Of a DNA stretch of 64,000 bases, positions 50,878 through 62,703 are shown piece by piece. The DNA is from Blattamonas nauphoetae (lineage: Eukaryota > Preaxostyla > Oxymonadida), in contig JARBJD010000076.1 in assembly GCA_033064195.1 (NCBI GenBank), positions 208,047-272,046 on the forward strand, in the 5' to 3' direction. The notes under the pieces were generated by a model. It did not search any database and was not told the origin of the DNA. It worked only from the letters and a program-made list of their open reading frames with translations. The translations under genes were made by a program, and so were the position numbers. Position 1 is the first letter of the stretch, and the number at the start of each line of letters is the position of its first letter.

Positions 50878-52790
50878 AAACAGACAGAAACCAGTGTCCA
50901 TTTCGGACAGTTTCTGGCTTCATTTTGACAACAAACACAGTTTGTGTGATGATTGTGAGGCAGAACGGAACATGGCTGAAGTGATGAAGAAGAAGAGACA
51001 CAGCGAAGAACGAGAGGGAGCTTGTGGAAGGGAACACTCTAACTTCGACGACATCGACACAATCGAACCGGCATGGCCACTGTTCTTGTCATTTGGAGGA
51101 AATAGAACCCGGGCCATTTGGTGTTGTCGATTGTGGTGTGTGGGAGACAGTTGTGGAAAATAGGAAGGAAGGAGAGGAGAGAACGTGCGGGAGACGTCGA
51201 AGTGTTTGTGAGCAGGGAAAAGAGTTGTGGGGTGTTTGTGTGAGGGTTTCGTGGGGAGTGAGTGTGAAGAAGGAGGAGAAAGAAGAGAATTGAGAGTGGA
51301 GATGGGAGTTTTCCGACTGAATGTGCCGCGAAAGGCCGGAGAAGGGTGGGAGGGAGTGAGTGGGAGAGGGGTGCTGGTGGCGTTAACGTCGTCGATGGAG
51401 AGGGAGAGGGAAGAGAACAGGGAAGACACCTAAAGTGGATGGGAAGAAGAGAAAGAGATGGAGATGGAGATGGAGTGGGAGAGGGAAGAGAACAGGGGAG
51501 ACACACAAAGTGGGAGCGAAGAGGAGAAGGAAATGGAGAGGGAGGGGACGACAGAATAAGGGACGCTGCAGATTCTCAAAGGCCTTCTTCGGTTTGAACT
51601 GTCCGGATTGGCGAAGGTGAAGGAAAGACGTGAAGAACGTGAAGAGGGAGCTGAGAGGGAGGAGGATCGAGAATTACACAGTCGAGTTGTGAGAATGACT
51701 CAGTGAGTCCTGAGGAAGATGGAAGAGGAAAGAGAAGAAGAGGAGAGGTGGAGAAGGGAGGGGAGGAGTGGATGCTGAGTGGTTCGCCATGTTGTTGGAG
51801 AAGAATGTGTTCGGGAGACTGATTGGAGAAGAGGAGCCAGATGAAGTGAAATCGCAGCAGCCAGCTAAGCCTGAACACGAGCAGCGACCGAAATCGGAGT
51901 CGCCAATTGAAACACGTCCACTCGTCGACGAGTCAATCACACATCCTCCGCTTTTCGACTTGCGTCTCATCTCCATCAACCAGCATTGCCTGACGGAGAA
52001 GGTGGCTGAGCCAGAGATTGAGATGGCTGCTGCTTGGGTGAGTGAGACTGTGTTCAAAACTGACAGTTCGAATGGCGCGGAACCAGCTGAGAACGAGAAG
52101 AGAGCGACAGTGTGGTCGGCGATCTGCTCAACCCGAACATTCGAAAGGCGGATCTTGGCTGTGGCTGAGTCGAGAGAGACGAGAGTGGCAGAAGGAGAAG
52201 AAGGGAGGAGAGAGCGTCGTCAGGGACACATTCCCACTTCCGCTCACTCTCATCCCTCCTGCTCTGATCTGCTGAATGTCACTCCGCCGTGCTTGATTGG
52301 ACGCAGCGACAACGTCAGCAGGTCTTGTCTGCTCTTCAGCAGAACCAACCCAACCTTCACATGTGATGCAATCGATGGGAGGGTGGACAGCTGCGATGGG
52401 GGGATCAAATGGAAGAGCGTCATTCCACCAGTAAACACCACCAGCATATCCTCGCCCATCGACACGCTTGCCCTCTCTCCAATCTCCCTCGTCTTCTCCA
52501 GCAGCCACTCCCGACTCTCCTTCCTTCTTTCACCAACCAGTACCAGTCCCACAGCACCGAAACAAGCTGCCACAATGCTCGCCTGTTGTGTGTGTTCTTC
52601 ATTCGGGTCAACACATTCAGTTTCAGTGTTCGTGATCGAATCCACACACTCCCAAACGACATGCCGTCCGCCAACGCTTTTCTCGCTTTTAACATCTTTC
52701 TGTTCATCTTATTCATCTTTTGCTTGTTCATGTTGGCAGATTTCAAATAAATTATGAATCTCGTATTGTGACAAATGAAGAAAAGTGTCG
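50878..52790. other. Region without a recognised gene
   Basis: The first 80 bases are a shortened 3' segment of gene F. Then come G/A-rich simple sequence (51260-51560) and an open plus frame 51768-52757 (starting MDAEWFAMLLEKNVFGRLIG) whose first third looks protein-like but whose last part is S/T-rich and doubtful. The minus strand holds a shorter candidate (52645-52250, including IVAACFGAVGLVLVGERRKE). I cannot assign either. Confidence 0.3.
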
Positions 52791-52801
52791 TGAGAATTGA
52801 A

Positions 52802-55800
52802 TTACGGCCTTCTATCAGGTTTGGGATGCTGCCTAGCTAGTTGACCGAGTGTATTGTCTTCGTTTCCAACTTCGTCGTTGTTGTCCTCTTCATCTTCTTC
52901 GTATTCATCATCAGGCTCATCAATGTCACTTGCAAATACAATTCTAACTTCGTCCGCTGTTTCTGTTCCAGTTGTTTCTGTTTCAGTTGGTTCTGGGGGA
53001 GGATTCTGAAGGGCTTCCACCTCCAGTCTCTCGTTTGGATCCACTCTCAGTTCCTCCATCATCACAAAACATTCTTTGAAGGCGTCACTGCTCGGAGTCC
53101 ATTGAAGTCCTGTATCATCCCCAAGTTCCGTGATTGGCGTATTCATTTCAGATTGTTCATTGAACAAGAGGTCAGTGACTGACACGACTCCAATCTTATA
53201 TGTCAGATAGTCTCGAGATCTCCTGTTCTGTGGAGTCAAGCTTTCAGCTATTTTGGTTGTTAGAAACGTTCTGGTTCGTCTTTGGTATTCTGGTACGTGT
53301 TGTGGTTTGACAATCCAAATGAAGTACACTTCCACCCTTCTGTTTTCTGTCTTCTTGTTCTTCCTCTTGGGCACCAGGCGGCTTGAATGCGCGTCATTCA
53401 CTTCTGGCAGAGTTATCGCATATTGTCTCGCAAGCCGGCCCTTCAGTGATTGGATCAGTCGAAAGGAAACGTCTTTGTGCTTAGGATTCACTGTGATCTG
53501 GAACGTGAATAATTTGATGTGATCATCTACAAGAAAGTAAATGAAGGAATCGATTCCTGGCCAAGCCTCGCTGTTTTTTCGATTCACAGGGTCAAAGAGT
53601 GATTCGTAGTAGAGGACATTGTGTTGAAAGGGTCCATGTACACTCAATTGCTCGGACCGCATGGGACAACGATCAATCACAGGGAATCGGCAGTGGTATG
53701 TAGGCAAACCAGGTGAGGCAGGGAATACAGTGAACCGTGCATGAGAGCGAAGCAATTCCTGATTCACTGTGTGTTCCAAGAGAATGCCTCGCACTGCTCC
53801 TGGGAGTTTTTTGTTGTCGAAAAATTGGACGATGATTTCCTTTTGGAATCTCGACATCGCTGTCTTCAAACGTGAAGCAAACATGCTCACTGGATTACCT
53901 CCGAGGTGGGTGGCTGACAGAGAACTGATCACGAGACTTGTATTTTCATCGAAGAGCTGAGCCCCATAGTATCCAAACACCTTGCTCATTCGCTCGAAGG
54001 TGTTGTCCAAGTCGGCGCTGAGAGCTCGGGGACTCAGTCCAAACACTTCAATCACATTCAAAAAGACATAGCAGTCGTTGTCGTCTGGCGAAGACAAGTC
54101 CTCGTTCCAAGTATCTTGTGTCGAAGGAGGTGTGGAGCTTCCCTCGGGAGTGGAACCATCCATGGCTGAGACTGGCACAATTCGAACTGTGTCGGCTGAT
54201 GGAGGATGGTCTTTGAGGCGAGGCAGAGCAGATGACTCAGATACATCGAGTATGCGAATGGTGTTTGTGTGGTCTGTTGAGGTGCTTCCTAGAGTTTGAG
54301 GGGTGACTGGGGGTTGAACATTTGCGTTGGCAGTAGCGGAGGGCGGCTGAGGTAGGGTTTGCTCTTGAGACCGAGCACCATCGTTGAGGGGTATTTCCTC
54401 TTCCTCCTCCTCAGATGCCTCACCTGACTCAACCTTAAGATACCCATGTGTCCCGAGTAGCGTGACCACCATTGGATGTAGCGCCACAATGAAGTGTGCG
54501 TTAACTGGCCGGATCCAATAGTCCCGGTGTGTAAGATCCAGTTTCTGCATCATCGTGTAGAATTCCACAGCTGTCCATAAAGGATATTCAGCCCACCATT
54601 CCGCTGTTTCATGGTCAGGTTTTTTGACCTGTTTTTCGTATTTTGTGGGTGATGCTGCATACACTGTGAACACGCCCTTGATGTCTGTCCCCGCAAACGG
54701 ATCCACAGAATCCACAATCCGGATCGTCGGGAAGCCACTCGTACACCAGTCTTCGTAAAGCGAGGTGATATGGAATTGAACTCTGATTGGGTTGTCGGGA
54801 TCCGAACGATCAACAAGAATCGTGAATATCGGTACATTTGGTAGAACATAGTAAATCGCCTGAAAATCATGGAAGACGAGAAGAACAAACCATTTTGGGT
54901 ATCTGCTTCATCAGACGATTGATCAGATATAGCAGCATTTGAGACTTCCCTGTCCCCGGCTGCCCATCCACATAAATCGCCCGATAAGGCGTGTTTTCTC
55001 CCTTGAGACGGGAACTGATAAGTTGGCGAAAAGGCGAATGGCACGCACGCGTGTGGTAAATCCAATTTGGAGTTTCTTTCAATGATCTCCACAGCGCTTG
55101 ATCTCTAGCGCGGAGCTCAGTTGTCTCTTTCGGGAAGTAGGACTGTCGGAGAGTTTCCAGATCCGCTTTCTTAAATGTCTTCAATTTATGAAATTTCTCA
55201 AAATGCGCGATCACTCCAATCTGGAATTCTTCCCAGCAATCTCGGATCCACACATTTCTTCGCGTCTGGAAGTTTGAATCAAGTGTCGACATCTGCATGA
55301 TTCGGTCAGCTGGCTCCGTGTAAAACAGGTCATATAGACTCCTCATGAGATGCAATCGCTCCTTCCGCACTTCTGGACTATCTTTAGCGAGAGGGTGTGC
55401 TTTTTGGATGAACTCGCTCGGAATCGCGATAACTTTTATTGGTTCGAATTCGTCACCTATTTTTGGCCAACAGCTTTTCAAATCGTTTATCGGCATCGAT
55501 AATGAGTCGTATTCAAATCCAGAGTATCCAACCAGGTTAATCCACTGTTGATTTCGTGCAGCGCGTGGAGGTCCAGGGTTGCCTTCGTCGTTAGATTCAC
55601 CAGGATCGTGGGATGGAGGCTTAGTACATGGAAATTGAATGGTAATGTACTTGTGGGAAGCGATGAGTTTGAGCCCGATTGCTTGGTACAAGTTGGAGAT
55701 TGTGGAAGTAATTGGTAGGTCGATTGTTGGGGGTTTTAGGGGGAGCCACCTTGGGAGGTGGAAAGGAGCAACTGGAGCAATATCGACGCCTGCAACTAGT

Positions 55801-55892
55801 TGATAAGGAATCTCGAAAGGTTCTGGTTGAGTCATGAAAACCTCTGAACTGGAGAAATTGAAGCGCTTATTTGGGACTTCGATCTGGCTCAT
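52802..55892 (-). CDS. Crinkler/RHS-type P-loop NTPase with PD-(D/E)xK-like nuclease domain
   Basis: Exon 1 (55892-54891) and exon 2 (54859-52802) join in phase across a 31-nt intron (54890-54860, GTTTGT...TTTCAG), giving 1019 aa. The Walker A is at residues ~308-317 (YVDGQPGTGKSQMLLYLINR), followed by AIYYVLPNVPIFTILVDRSD (strand plus acidic), and GVFTVYAASPTKYEKQVKK with EYPLWTAVEFYTMMQKL. This matches the SSP..y..f.K....ymP.Ws..E. pattern of Crinkler and trypanosome RHS NTPases. After a low-complexity linker, a nuclease-like core reads RGILLEHTV (Glu ~696), WPGIDSFIYFLVDDHI (Asp ~771) and FTFQITVNPKHKD (Q-x-T ~788), ending in an acidic tail. Zhang et al. (NAR 2016) tied this class to transposon-derived effectors. 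The gene looks whole; location and role in this organism are unknown. Confidence 0.7.
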
Positions 55893-56008
55893 ATTTCTGA
55901 TTCATTCTCGTCATTTCGAGACCCTCGGAAAGTGTTACTGTCCTCTCTGGGAGATGCACCAACGATTCCTTGATATTGAGGATTCCGACCAACCTCGCTG
56001 GCGCTCTG
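55893..56008. other. Divergent intergenic region
   Basis: 116 bp between the start codon of the NTPase-nuclease gene (minus) and the first ATG of the next gene (plus), so a shared bidirectional promoter is possible. No ACCCATAACGA motif is present. Confidence 0.35.
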
Positions 56009-58103
56009 ATGCGGAAGTTGGTGAATGTGAGTGATGATCATCCTATTCGACTGAGATCATCTCGAAGAAACAGACTACACGGACAAAATGATCTCGACAG
56101 TCCAAGACAAAACATTTTTCATCATCTCTTCGAACTTTCAACCTCATTAGAGAGGGAGGGTGACGCATCTCTTTTGTCAACGCTCTCATCCATTAGACGT
56201 ATGAGCGAGAGTTCGAATGATAATGAAGTCGTGACCCTGATCCTACAAGCGAACATAATTGACAAACTTCTTGGAATTGTTTCATCGAATGAAGATGGAG
56301 GAGTCTTGGTATTTTCTGTTTTTGTTATCTCTCCAGATCGCAGTCTATTCCCTCCTCGCTCGTCTGAGTGTGCTGTTCGATTGTTGATTTTGTTCAGCGT
56401 CCGTGTCTGTTGCAGTTGTGTCAAAATAATGGTTCCTGCCTTTTGTCGAAGAGTCTGTCGTTTGTCTCGACAGTGAATGATAATCTTACCCTGCATGTTC
56501 GTATTTTTCTTTCTCCACATGATTCTCGTTTTGTTTGAAGGTTCTTCATGTGTTGTATCGTTCAGCTGTCGCTGGGGATGACTTCTGTCGCTTTGAAGTG
56601 GGAAGTGATGTTACTGCTCATCTTCTGCGGTATCTGCTTGAATGCCAACCATTATCGGTTGGCCGAAATGAAAGGAGTTGCTGTGGCATATTGGAACTGG
56701 AGGAGAGCCGAAAACGGACGATCGCAACGAGTCTGCTTCTCCTGACTGTACTGATCAAAGTGTCGTTTCCAGACGCCCTGAAAGAGACAATTGTGGCAGC
56801 ATGTGTTCCATACTTTCTGAGCAGCGACAGCCATGTTCAACTGCTGGCACTGACATGTGCGCGCCATTTTGTTCCGTGCTCCAAAACGAGCATTTCTTGC
56901 AGTCCTCACTTCCAAACAACCAGATGGATCCCGAGAATACGGCCTGGATTCCTGTTCTCCATTATCTTGTGGACTTGTTGAAAGAGATGCAAGTGGACTT
57001 CGAACAATACGTGAAAGTGCTCCACGTCTTCAGACGTGTATGTGCAGACATCAGAAACCAACTGATGCATCCAGAAGGAACGGGACAGCCAGAACTTTCG
57101 TGTCTAGAAACTGTTGAAGACGACATTATGCTGGGATTTCAGAAGTGCTTGAAAACGATTGGGACGGTTCTGGTGATCTTCGGGGAGCTGATATTTTGTC
57201 GTCGGAAAACGAACAAGTGTGTGCTCTTTTCTTCACTCTGTTGGAGATTGTGATTGACACTGGGATTTATCCGCTGTTGGGGAAATGCTGGACTGGCTGA
57301 TTGTCGTCACGCGTGAAGGCACTCCTCCTGCACTAATGTCAGCGGAGGAAGATTATGAATATTTCCGAGCGGCAGTGGAGACCGAATCTGAGCTAGAGAA
57401 GCCCTTCCACTTGCTTTACCCTCTCAAAATCGCCTTCAGACAACACAACTTGCGGCCACTCCTTCCATATCGGAGCAGCATCCCAAATTTCGTTGTGGAT
57501 GATGCAGTCGACGAAATACTGTCCATATATCATATTCTGGAGCTGAACAGGACGAAAGATTCTCTTCTCAATAATGTGCTATACTTACTTGGTAACGCGT
57601 TGGGTGGGACGCCTGCACTTGTTGAGGTTGTTCTGTCCTCACTATTTCCGGATGTATCTGCCACAGAGGCAACGAGGAAAGTGATTGACCGCCTCCAAGC
57701 AATCCTGTTCCGCCTTCCGATGGATTCGCTGAAAGAGCTGATGCGATGTGTTTATTTGTTCGCTACCATGCCGCTGGAGCATCAATCCGTATTGGTTGAG
57801 TCAGGAATGCTGCTGCTTGCGTGGAACCACCGGTGGGATCTCGGCCCTGGAGGAACGAGATATCTGGTGCATTCGTTCATGGTGATTCTCAGACCAACCG
57901 CCGAATCATCGCACACAGTTGCCATGGCTCTTCAGGAACAGATTGAAAATGATTCGTTTGAAATGGAATTGGACCAGATGTGCCAGCACAGCTCTCCGAA
58001 CATCAGGAAAAGCTACCAGCATCTGCGAACGTTCCTGGAGACAATACCCAAACGGAGCCTGTGTGACATCCTGTCAATGTCTGACTACGGATCCTCCACC
58101 TGA
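56009..58103 (+). CDS. Helical-repeat (ARM/HEAT-like) host protein with very short introns
   Basis: Four phase-0 introns can be read: 56309-56336 (28 nt), 56370-56397 (28), 56497-56540 (44) and 56871-56902 (32). They join MRKLVNVSDDHP...LLGIVSSNEDGGVL, IAVYSLLARLS, RPCLLQLCQNNGSCLLSKSL..., VLHVLYRSAVAGDDFCRFEV...LLALTCARHF and SSLPNNQMDPENTAWIPVLH. Further 3' the frame changes near 57140 and 57280 are not resolved. The last part (57285-58103) is 272 codons: EDYEYFRAAVETESELEKPF, SLLNNVLYLLGNALGGTPAL, KELMRCVYLFATMPLEHQSV, MCQHSSPNIRKSYQHLRTFL. Leucine-rich helical periodicity suggests an armadillo-like solenoid. No family name is given. It ends with TGA. Confidence 0.6.
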
Positions 58104-58254
58104 ACTCCAACCATCTGGTGGACAATTGGTTGTCACGTTATAGACTTATTATAATTGGAGAAACAACACCATTTCATTCATTACACAGTCGTAAAGAAGG
58201 CATTTTGTGAAATAAATCTTCGGTACAGTCTGGAACAAAATCAATCCCATGATA
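58104..58254. other. Short intergenic stretch
   Basis: AT-rich 3' flank of the helical-repeat gene, up to the TA at 58253 that borders the inverted-repeat element. Confidence 0.4.
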
Positions 58255-59883
58255 AAGTTAAACCGGCTCGGGAGTGGATGCCAGCCATCTTATCTCCTGT
58301 TTTCTTACTTCCCACAGGACTCGATTTGTTACGAAACTCGTAAATGTATGTTTACATGCTGCTTAGCCAGAAATATCGCCCCTCTTTTCTACGTGAACTC
58401 TACTTAACATTTCCATGACCTGGGTTGTGTTTTGTTGTTTTTGACATTCCATCATTTCTATTCATCAATTTTAACAGTGATTGAAGAACACGATCATCTT
58501 CGTCCGTGTACCTCGTCTATATCCCCGTGAAACGAAATCAACAGTGGATTAACCTGGTTGGATACTCTGGATTTAAATACGACTCATTATCGATGCCGAT
58601 AAACGATTTGAAAAGCTGTTGGCCAAAATAGGTGACGAATTCGAACCAATTAGGGTTATCGCGATTCCGAGCGAGTTCATCCAAGAAGCACACCCTCTCG
58701 CTAAAGATAGTCCAGAAATGCTGAGGGAACGATTGCATCTCATGATGAGTCTATATGACTTGTTTTACACGGAGCTAGCTGGCCGAATCATGCAGATGTC
58801 GACACTTGATTCAAAATTCCAGACGCGAAGAAATGTGGATCCGAGATTGCTGGGAAGAATTCCAGATTGGAGTGATCGCGCATTTTGAGAAATTTCATAA
58901 ATTGAAGACATTTACGGATGAGGTTCTGAGAACTCTCCAACAGCCCTGCTTCCCGAAAGAGACAACTCAGCTCCTCGATAGAGACCAAGCGCTGTGGAGA
59001 TCATTGAAAGAAACTCCAAATTGGATTTACCACACGCGTGCGTGCCATTCGCCTTTTCGCCAACTTATCAGTTCCCGTCTCAAGGGAGAAAACACGCCTT
59101 ATCGGGCGATTTATGTGGATGGGCAGCCGGGGACAGGGAAGTCTCAAATGTTGCTATATCTGATCCATCGTCTGATGAAGGTGGTGGATAAAGTAGTTTG
59201 TTTTCTCGTCTTCCATGATTTTCAGGCGATTTACTATGTTCTCCCGGAGATTCCGATATTCACGATTCTTGTTGATCGTTTGGATCCCGACAACCCAATC
59301 AGTGTCAATTCCACATCTCCTCGAAACGAGAAGACTAGTCCGCGAAAGGCTTCCCGACGATCCGGATTGTGGATTCCTTCCAAATCTTCGACCTCTCTCA
59401 TGAGACATATGATGGGAGGTGTCACTTCCTCCTTCTCAATCGTCCATGTCCCTAACCCAACGAGATCTCATCAAACCACTTATAAGCGGCTTAATCAGTG
59501 CGCAACAAAGTGGTCTTTCTGCGATCCGCAACCACATTGCTTTGACTATCCGGCCCTATTCAGTCCCAATTCTCTTCATTGAAGACAACGCAGGTACCCT
59601 ATTCTTCTGCGTGATCGGAAGACACAATCAGAAGTGGCATTCAGAAACGAAAGACCAACCCAATTTAAGTCAGCGAACGAATTCAACAATTCCGGAATCA
59701 TCCGTCTTCGTCCGTTTTCCCAAGCCCTACAAGGATCTCGGATTTGGGATACACCAACTTTACACACCAAGAGGTCAAAAATTGAAGCGCCTACCATCAC
59801 TAGTTTCAGTCCATATCGAGTCCTGGAGGAAGTGAGAAAATAGGAGATAAGATGGCTGGCATCCCCTCGAGCCGGTTTAACTT
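58255..59883. mobile_element. Inverted-repeat-bounded element (1.6 kb) carrying Crinkler/RHS sequence
   Basis: Inverted repeats of about 60 bp start AAGTTAAACCGGCTCG at 58255, with the reverse complement ending at 59883; only a few mismatches (GGGAGTGGATG versus AGGGGATG). TA occurs on both sides (58253-58254 and 59884-59885), compatible with a TA target duplication. The interior holds a 250-bp unique stretch and then a broken copy of the NTPase-nuclease gene at 52.8-55.9 kb. No transposase. This looks like a non-autonomous element that captured, or evolved around, the Crinkler/RHS sequence. Confidence 0.6.
58520..59850 (+). pseudogene. Broken partial copy of the Crinkler/RHS-type gene
   Basis: Matches the middle of the intact gene from WINLVGYSGF onward: KIGDEFEPIRVIAIPSEFIQ, CWEEFQIGVIAHFEKFHKLK, the Walker A (YVDGQPGTGKSQML), and on to the strand IFTILVDRLDPDNPI, with the homologous intron sequence retained. 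The N-terminal and nuclease parts are missing. It has several breaks and is a fossil. A separate open stretch at its end (59419-59835, with ALTIRPYSVPILFIEDNAGT) has no match in the intact gene. Confidence 0.65.
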
Positions 59884-59889
59884 TACAGG

Positions 59890-60860
59890 GTTGAAACGAA
59901 GAACTGGGACTGAATTCTTCTCCATCAATTTAACCTTGTTTTCATTTTCCTTCAAATTCACTAGTGAAAGTGGTCCTTCTCCTTATTTTGATAAAACACC
60001 GAAAAATCAAAAATCTCAAAATGAAGTGCGGGTGCTTGTGATCAATTGTGTGTTGTCCTATAGAGTGGTCCTACAGGGTGGCCCAGAAGTAGTCTAACCT
60101 ATGGGTCGATCACTTCTCGTCAGACAAATTCCGTTGACACCAATCGCCTTTCTCCTCATTACAATGCTTCTAAATTTAACTTCTTTTCATTTCACCACTG
60201 TTTCGTTGATCAACAATCCTTGTCAGCTCAAAGAAAGTGTTCAAAAACAGAGTCAGTTCTGTTTCATGAGATCCATTGAGACTACAGTCGAGGAAGCACT
60301 TGTGAAATGAAAGAAGGGGGTAAAGCATAAAACTGAAGAAAGTCCATTGACGTCAATTGCACATGATCGAAGAAAGTGATCGACCCATACGGTTAAACTA
60401 CTTCTAAAACCCTGTATGTGACTCTCGTCCCAACAAACCTTGCTTCCATCATGCGTATGTTCCTCTTCTTCATTATTTCCGTTCTATCTGGCCTTTTCAG
60501 CACAAATGAATTTCTGCCTTTCAGATCCCACCATTGGGCAAATACAGGTATGGCTCGAAGAACTGGGACCGAATTTTTCTCCCTCAATATTGCATTATTT
60601 CATTTTTCCTTTAAATTCACCAGTGAAAGTGGTCATTCTCCTTATTTTGAAAAAACACCGAGATAAACTAAAATTCTCCAAAATGAAGTGCGGGTGTTTG
60701 CGATCAATTGTCCCTCGTCCTATCGAGTGATCCTCTGTGACTCTCGTCCAACAAACTTCGCCTCCATCATGTGTATGTTCCTCTTCTTCATTATTTCCGT
60801 CCTATCTGCCCTTTCCAGCGCGAATGAGTTTTATGACTTCCTCCTCACTCAATTAGGCAA
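59890..60860 (+). repeat. Tandem duplication of ~315 bp, left copy split by a MITE
   Basis: The left copy (59890-60071 plus 60415-60540) and right copy (60545-60860) share GGGACTGAATT..., GTGAAAGTGGTCCTTCTCCT, AAATGAAGTGCGGGTG and TATGTTCCTCTTCTTCATTA. They are about 85 percent alike. Only the left copy has the mariner MITE, so the MITE came after the duplication. Confidence 0.8.
60074..60414. mobile_element. Mariner-type MITE (341 bp)
   Basis: Termini CAGGGTGGCCCAGAAGTAG and, on the other end, CAGGGTTTTAGAAGTAGTTT; inverted repeats of about 43 bp run to GGGTCGATCACTT. TA flanks both sides (60072-60073, 60415-60416). The CAGGGTG..CCAGAAGTA start is typical of mariner ends. There is no coding capacity. 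The intact target is visible in the right duplicate (GATCCTCTGTGACTCTCG). Confidence 0.88.
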
Positions 60861-60961
60861 AGATGAGCTATTGGACCCTGGAAATGGTATGACATGCTAG
60901 TTTAAGTCTTTTAACCTTTCTCTTCGATTTAGATGGTTGTCGTACCTTTTGTGTACTTTAA
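60769..60961 (+). CDS. Small putative secreted protein, two exons
   Basis: MCMFLFFIISVLSALSSANE is a clear signal-peptide-like start (hydrophobic core, small residues at the likely cleavage site), followed by FYDFLLTQLGKDELLDPG. A 46-nt intron (60887-60932, GTATGA...TTTTAACC...TTTAG) would lead to DGCRTFCVL and TAA, giving 48 aa. The left duplicate carries the same start (MRMFLFFIISVLSGLFSTNE) but diverges after it. It is short and the intron is inferred, so this is tentative. Confidence 0.35.
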
Positions 60962-61730
60962 GAGGATGATCGCAATAAATTGTCCGTCTAATCATACTGC
61001 TCCTTGATACGTGACAAAAATCCGGACAGGAGAATTAAATACAGATTTCTGGACTAGAACTGTCTCGATACCCTGACATGTGGTTCTGTTGAAGGTTCCT
61101 GAAGTTCGAGAATGGAGCGCGGAAAACACCAGAGATTGCCCATTTATCGTGTCTCTATTCCTTTTCCTGTAATTCTACTCCTTCCACATCGCATTCATGT
61201 CTCTTCTCCTTTCTTTCTTCATAGTCCTCTTCACACTGAGGCAAATTGATTCAATCGCGATTGGTGAAATGTGGAATCTTAAAATGAACAAATAAGATCT
61301 TCAACAGCATTTTTCTCCAAGAGGACGTCCAATCTTGCTCATTAGTCACTCGTTTCTCCTTCTGATCGGTGTTTTGCGATGTTCTGTTTTGTGTCCAATC
61401 AAGATCGGTACAAACAGGTGACTTTGAAACAAAATAAGAAAGTTGAAGTCAAACCCTGATTCCCTTCAGTTGATTGATAGGGTTGACGCACAGCAGGTGG
61501 ACAGACGGTTGTTTTCATTCTTGACCATCACGAAACTCCAAAATAACCACATGTCAAGGTCTCGATACTTCCCTAGTCCTAAAGTCTGTCTTTTATTCCC
61601 TGTCCTGTTTATAGCCACAGATAAAGCCAAATTATGAGAAAATTGGCCTGTTTTCGGCCACCTTTGTCAGCTCCATCTCCCGCATGAAGCAGAACTCAGT
61701 CCAGCGTTCGATGATGTGAGGGACGGACTG
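60962..61730. other. No recognisable gene
   Basis: AT-richer sequence with only short open frames and no repeats noted. It separates the small secreted ORF from the OTU gene. Confidence 0.4.
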
Positions 61731-61738
61731 TTGGCCTT

Positions 61739-62703
61739 CTAAAGAGCATCTGCTGCGCGGGCTGTGTTGTGGAGGATGTGTTGAAAGTAGAGGGAAGCGA
61801 GGATCCAGACGGACGAGGCATTTGTGAAGCGCTGTGTGCCGAACGTGAGCAGGTTTACCAAAACAACTGCACGTTTGGATCGGAGCGAAGACTCGATTAG
61901 GGTGAATCGGACAGCTCGTTCGAATTGATGCGAGTGTCGGTATTTGGGAAGCTTTCGGGAGGACATGTGCTGGTTGGCGATGATGACAGACTGTTGCGGA
62001 GGCAGAGGCTGCAGTTGGAAGGAGGTAGACTGGCACGGGAGCCGATACGGGAGCCCGAAGAGAGGTTCAGTCGTATTTTTCGAAGTTATCGGCAACCAAA
62101 GGCTACAATCTTTTCTTCGATGGTATACCTCTTTCTTTGGACTTCCTACACTTCTCTTTTGTCGCTTGTCTCCCCACTGCACGGTTTTTCTGCTGGTTTT
62201 GCTTTTTCTTTTCTTTTCGCTACTCACTGATTGCTTCGAAAAGAAAATTCTAAAATGAAAGGCAAACCGTCGTTTCCTGCCAGCGATTGGATTTTGCGAG
62301 TACAAAACGTTCGCTTGAGCCCACTGAAGGTCAGACAACAGTGGTTGAAAATGCTGGCTCTCCCTTGAGTAGGAGAGGTGAATAATGCGGCCATCGGTGA
62401 AATGAACAGGGCATGGCAAGCAGGGATTGTCAGGAGTCCAAATCACAATTGAGAGTTGAAAAGCGTGTGACAAACAGTGATTTGCGATGAAATCGGCATA
62501 TGTCCCGTCCACTTTCATCTCATTATAGTATTGATCCGCTGAAATTGGGGCGTGAAGAGCGATAGACAACCTAGGTAAAATTGAGAATGTTGTTTGAAAT
62601 ACTCGCAGGTGATTTGTCTTAGATAAGAGAAATGATCCTCCGTGTTTGTCAGGGAGACAGAAACGCTTCGGAAGAAGCAGTTTCCGTCCCCAATACCAGC
62701 CAT
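61739..62703 (-). CDS. OTU-family cysteine protease
   Basis: The first exon (62703-62571) starts MAGIGDGNCFFRSVSVSLTN with the OTU catalytic DGNC (Asp 6, Cys 9), then HFSYLRQITCEYFKQHSQFY. A 32-nt intron (62570-62539, GTTGTC...TTTCAG) joins in phase to ADQYYNEMKVDGTYADFIAN, then HAFQLSIVIWTPDN and IIHLSYSRESQHFQPLLSDL, whose His is the expected catalytic partner. The C-terminal ~190 residues have a basic stretch (KKRKSKTSRKTVQWGDKRQK) and no known domain. OTU enzymes remove ubiquitin or relatives. The start may lie further upstream: 63045-62790 is open (SFDPPNQTISHINQV) and could be an earlier exon. About 310 aa from the chosen ATG. Confidence 0.7.
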
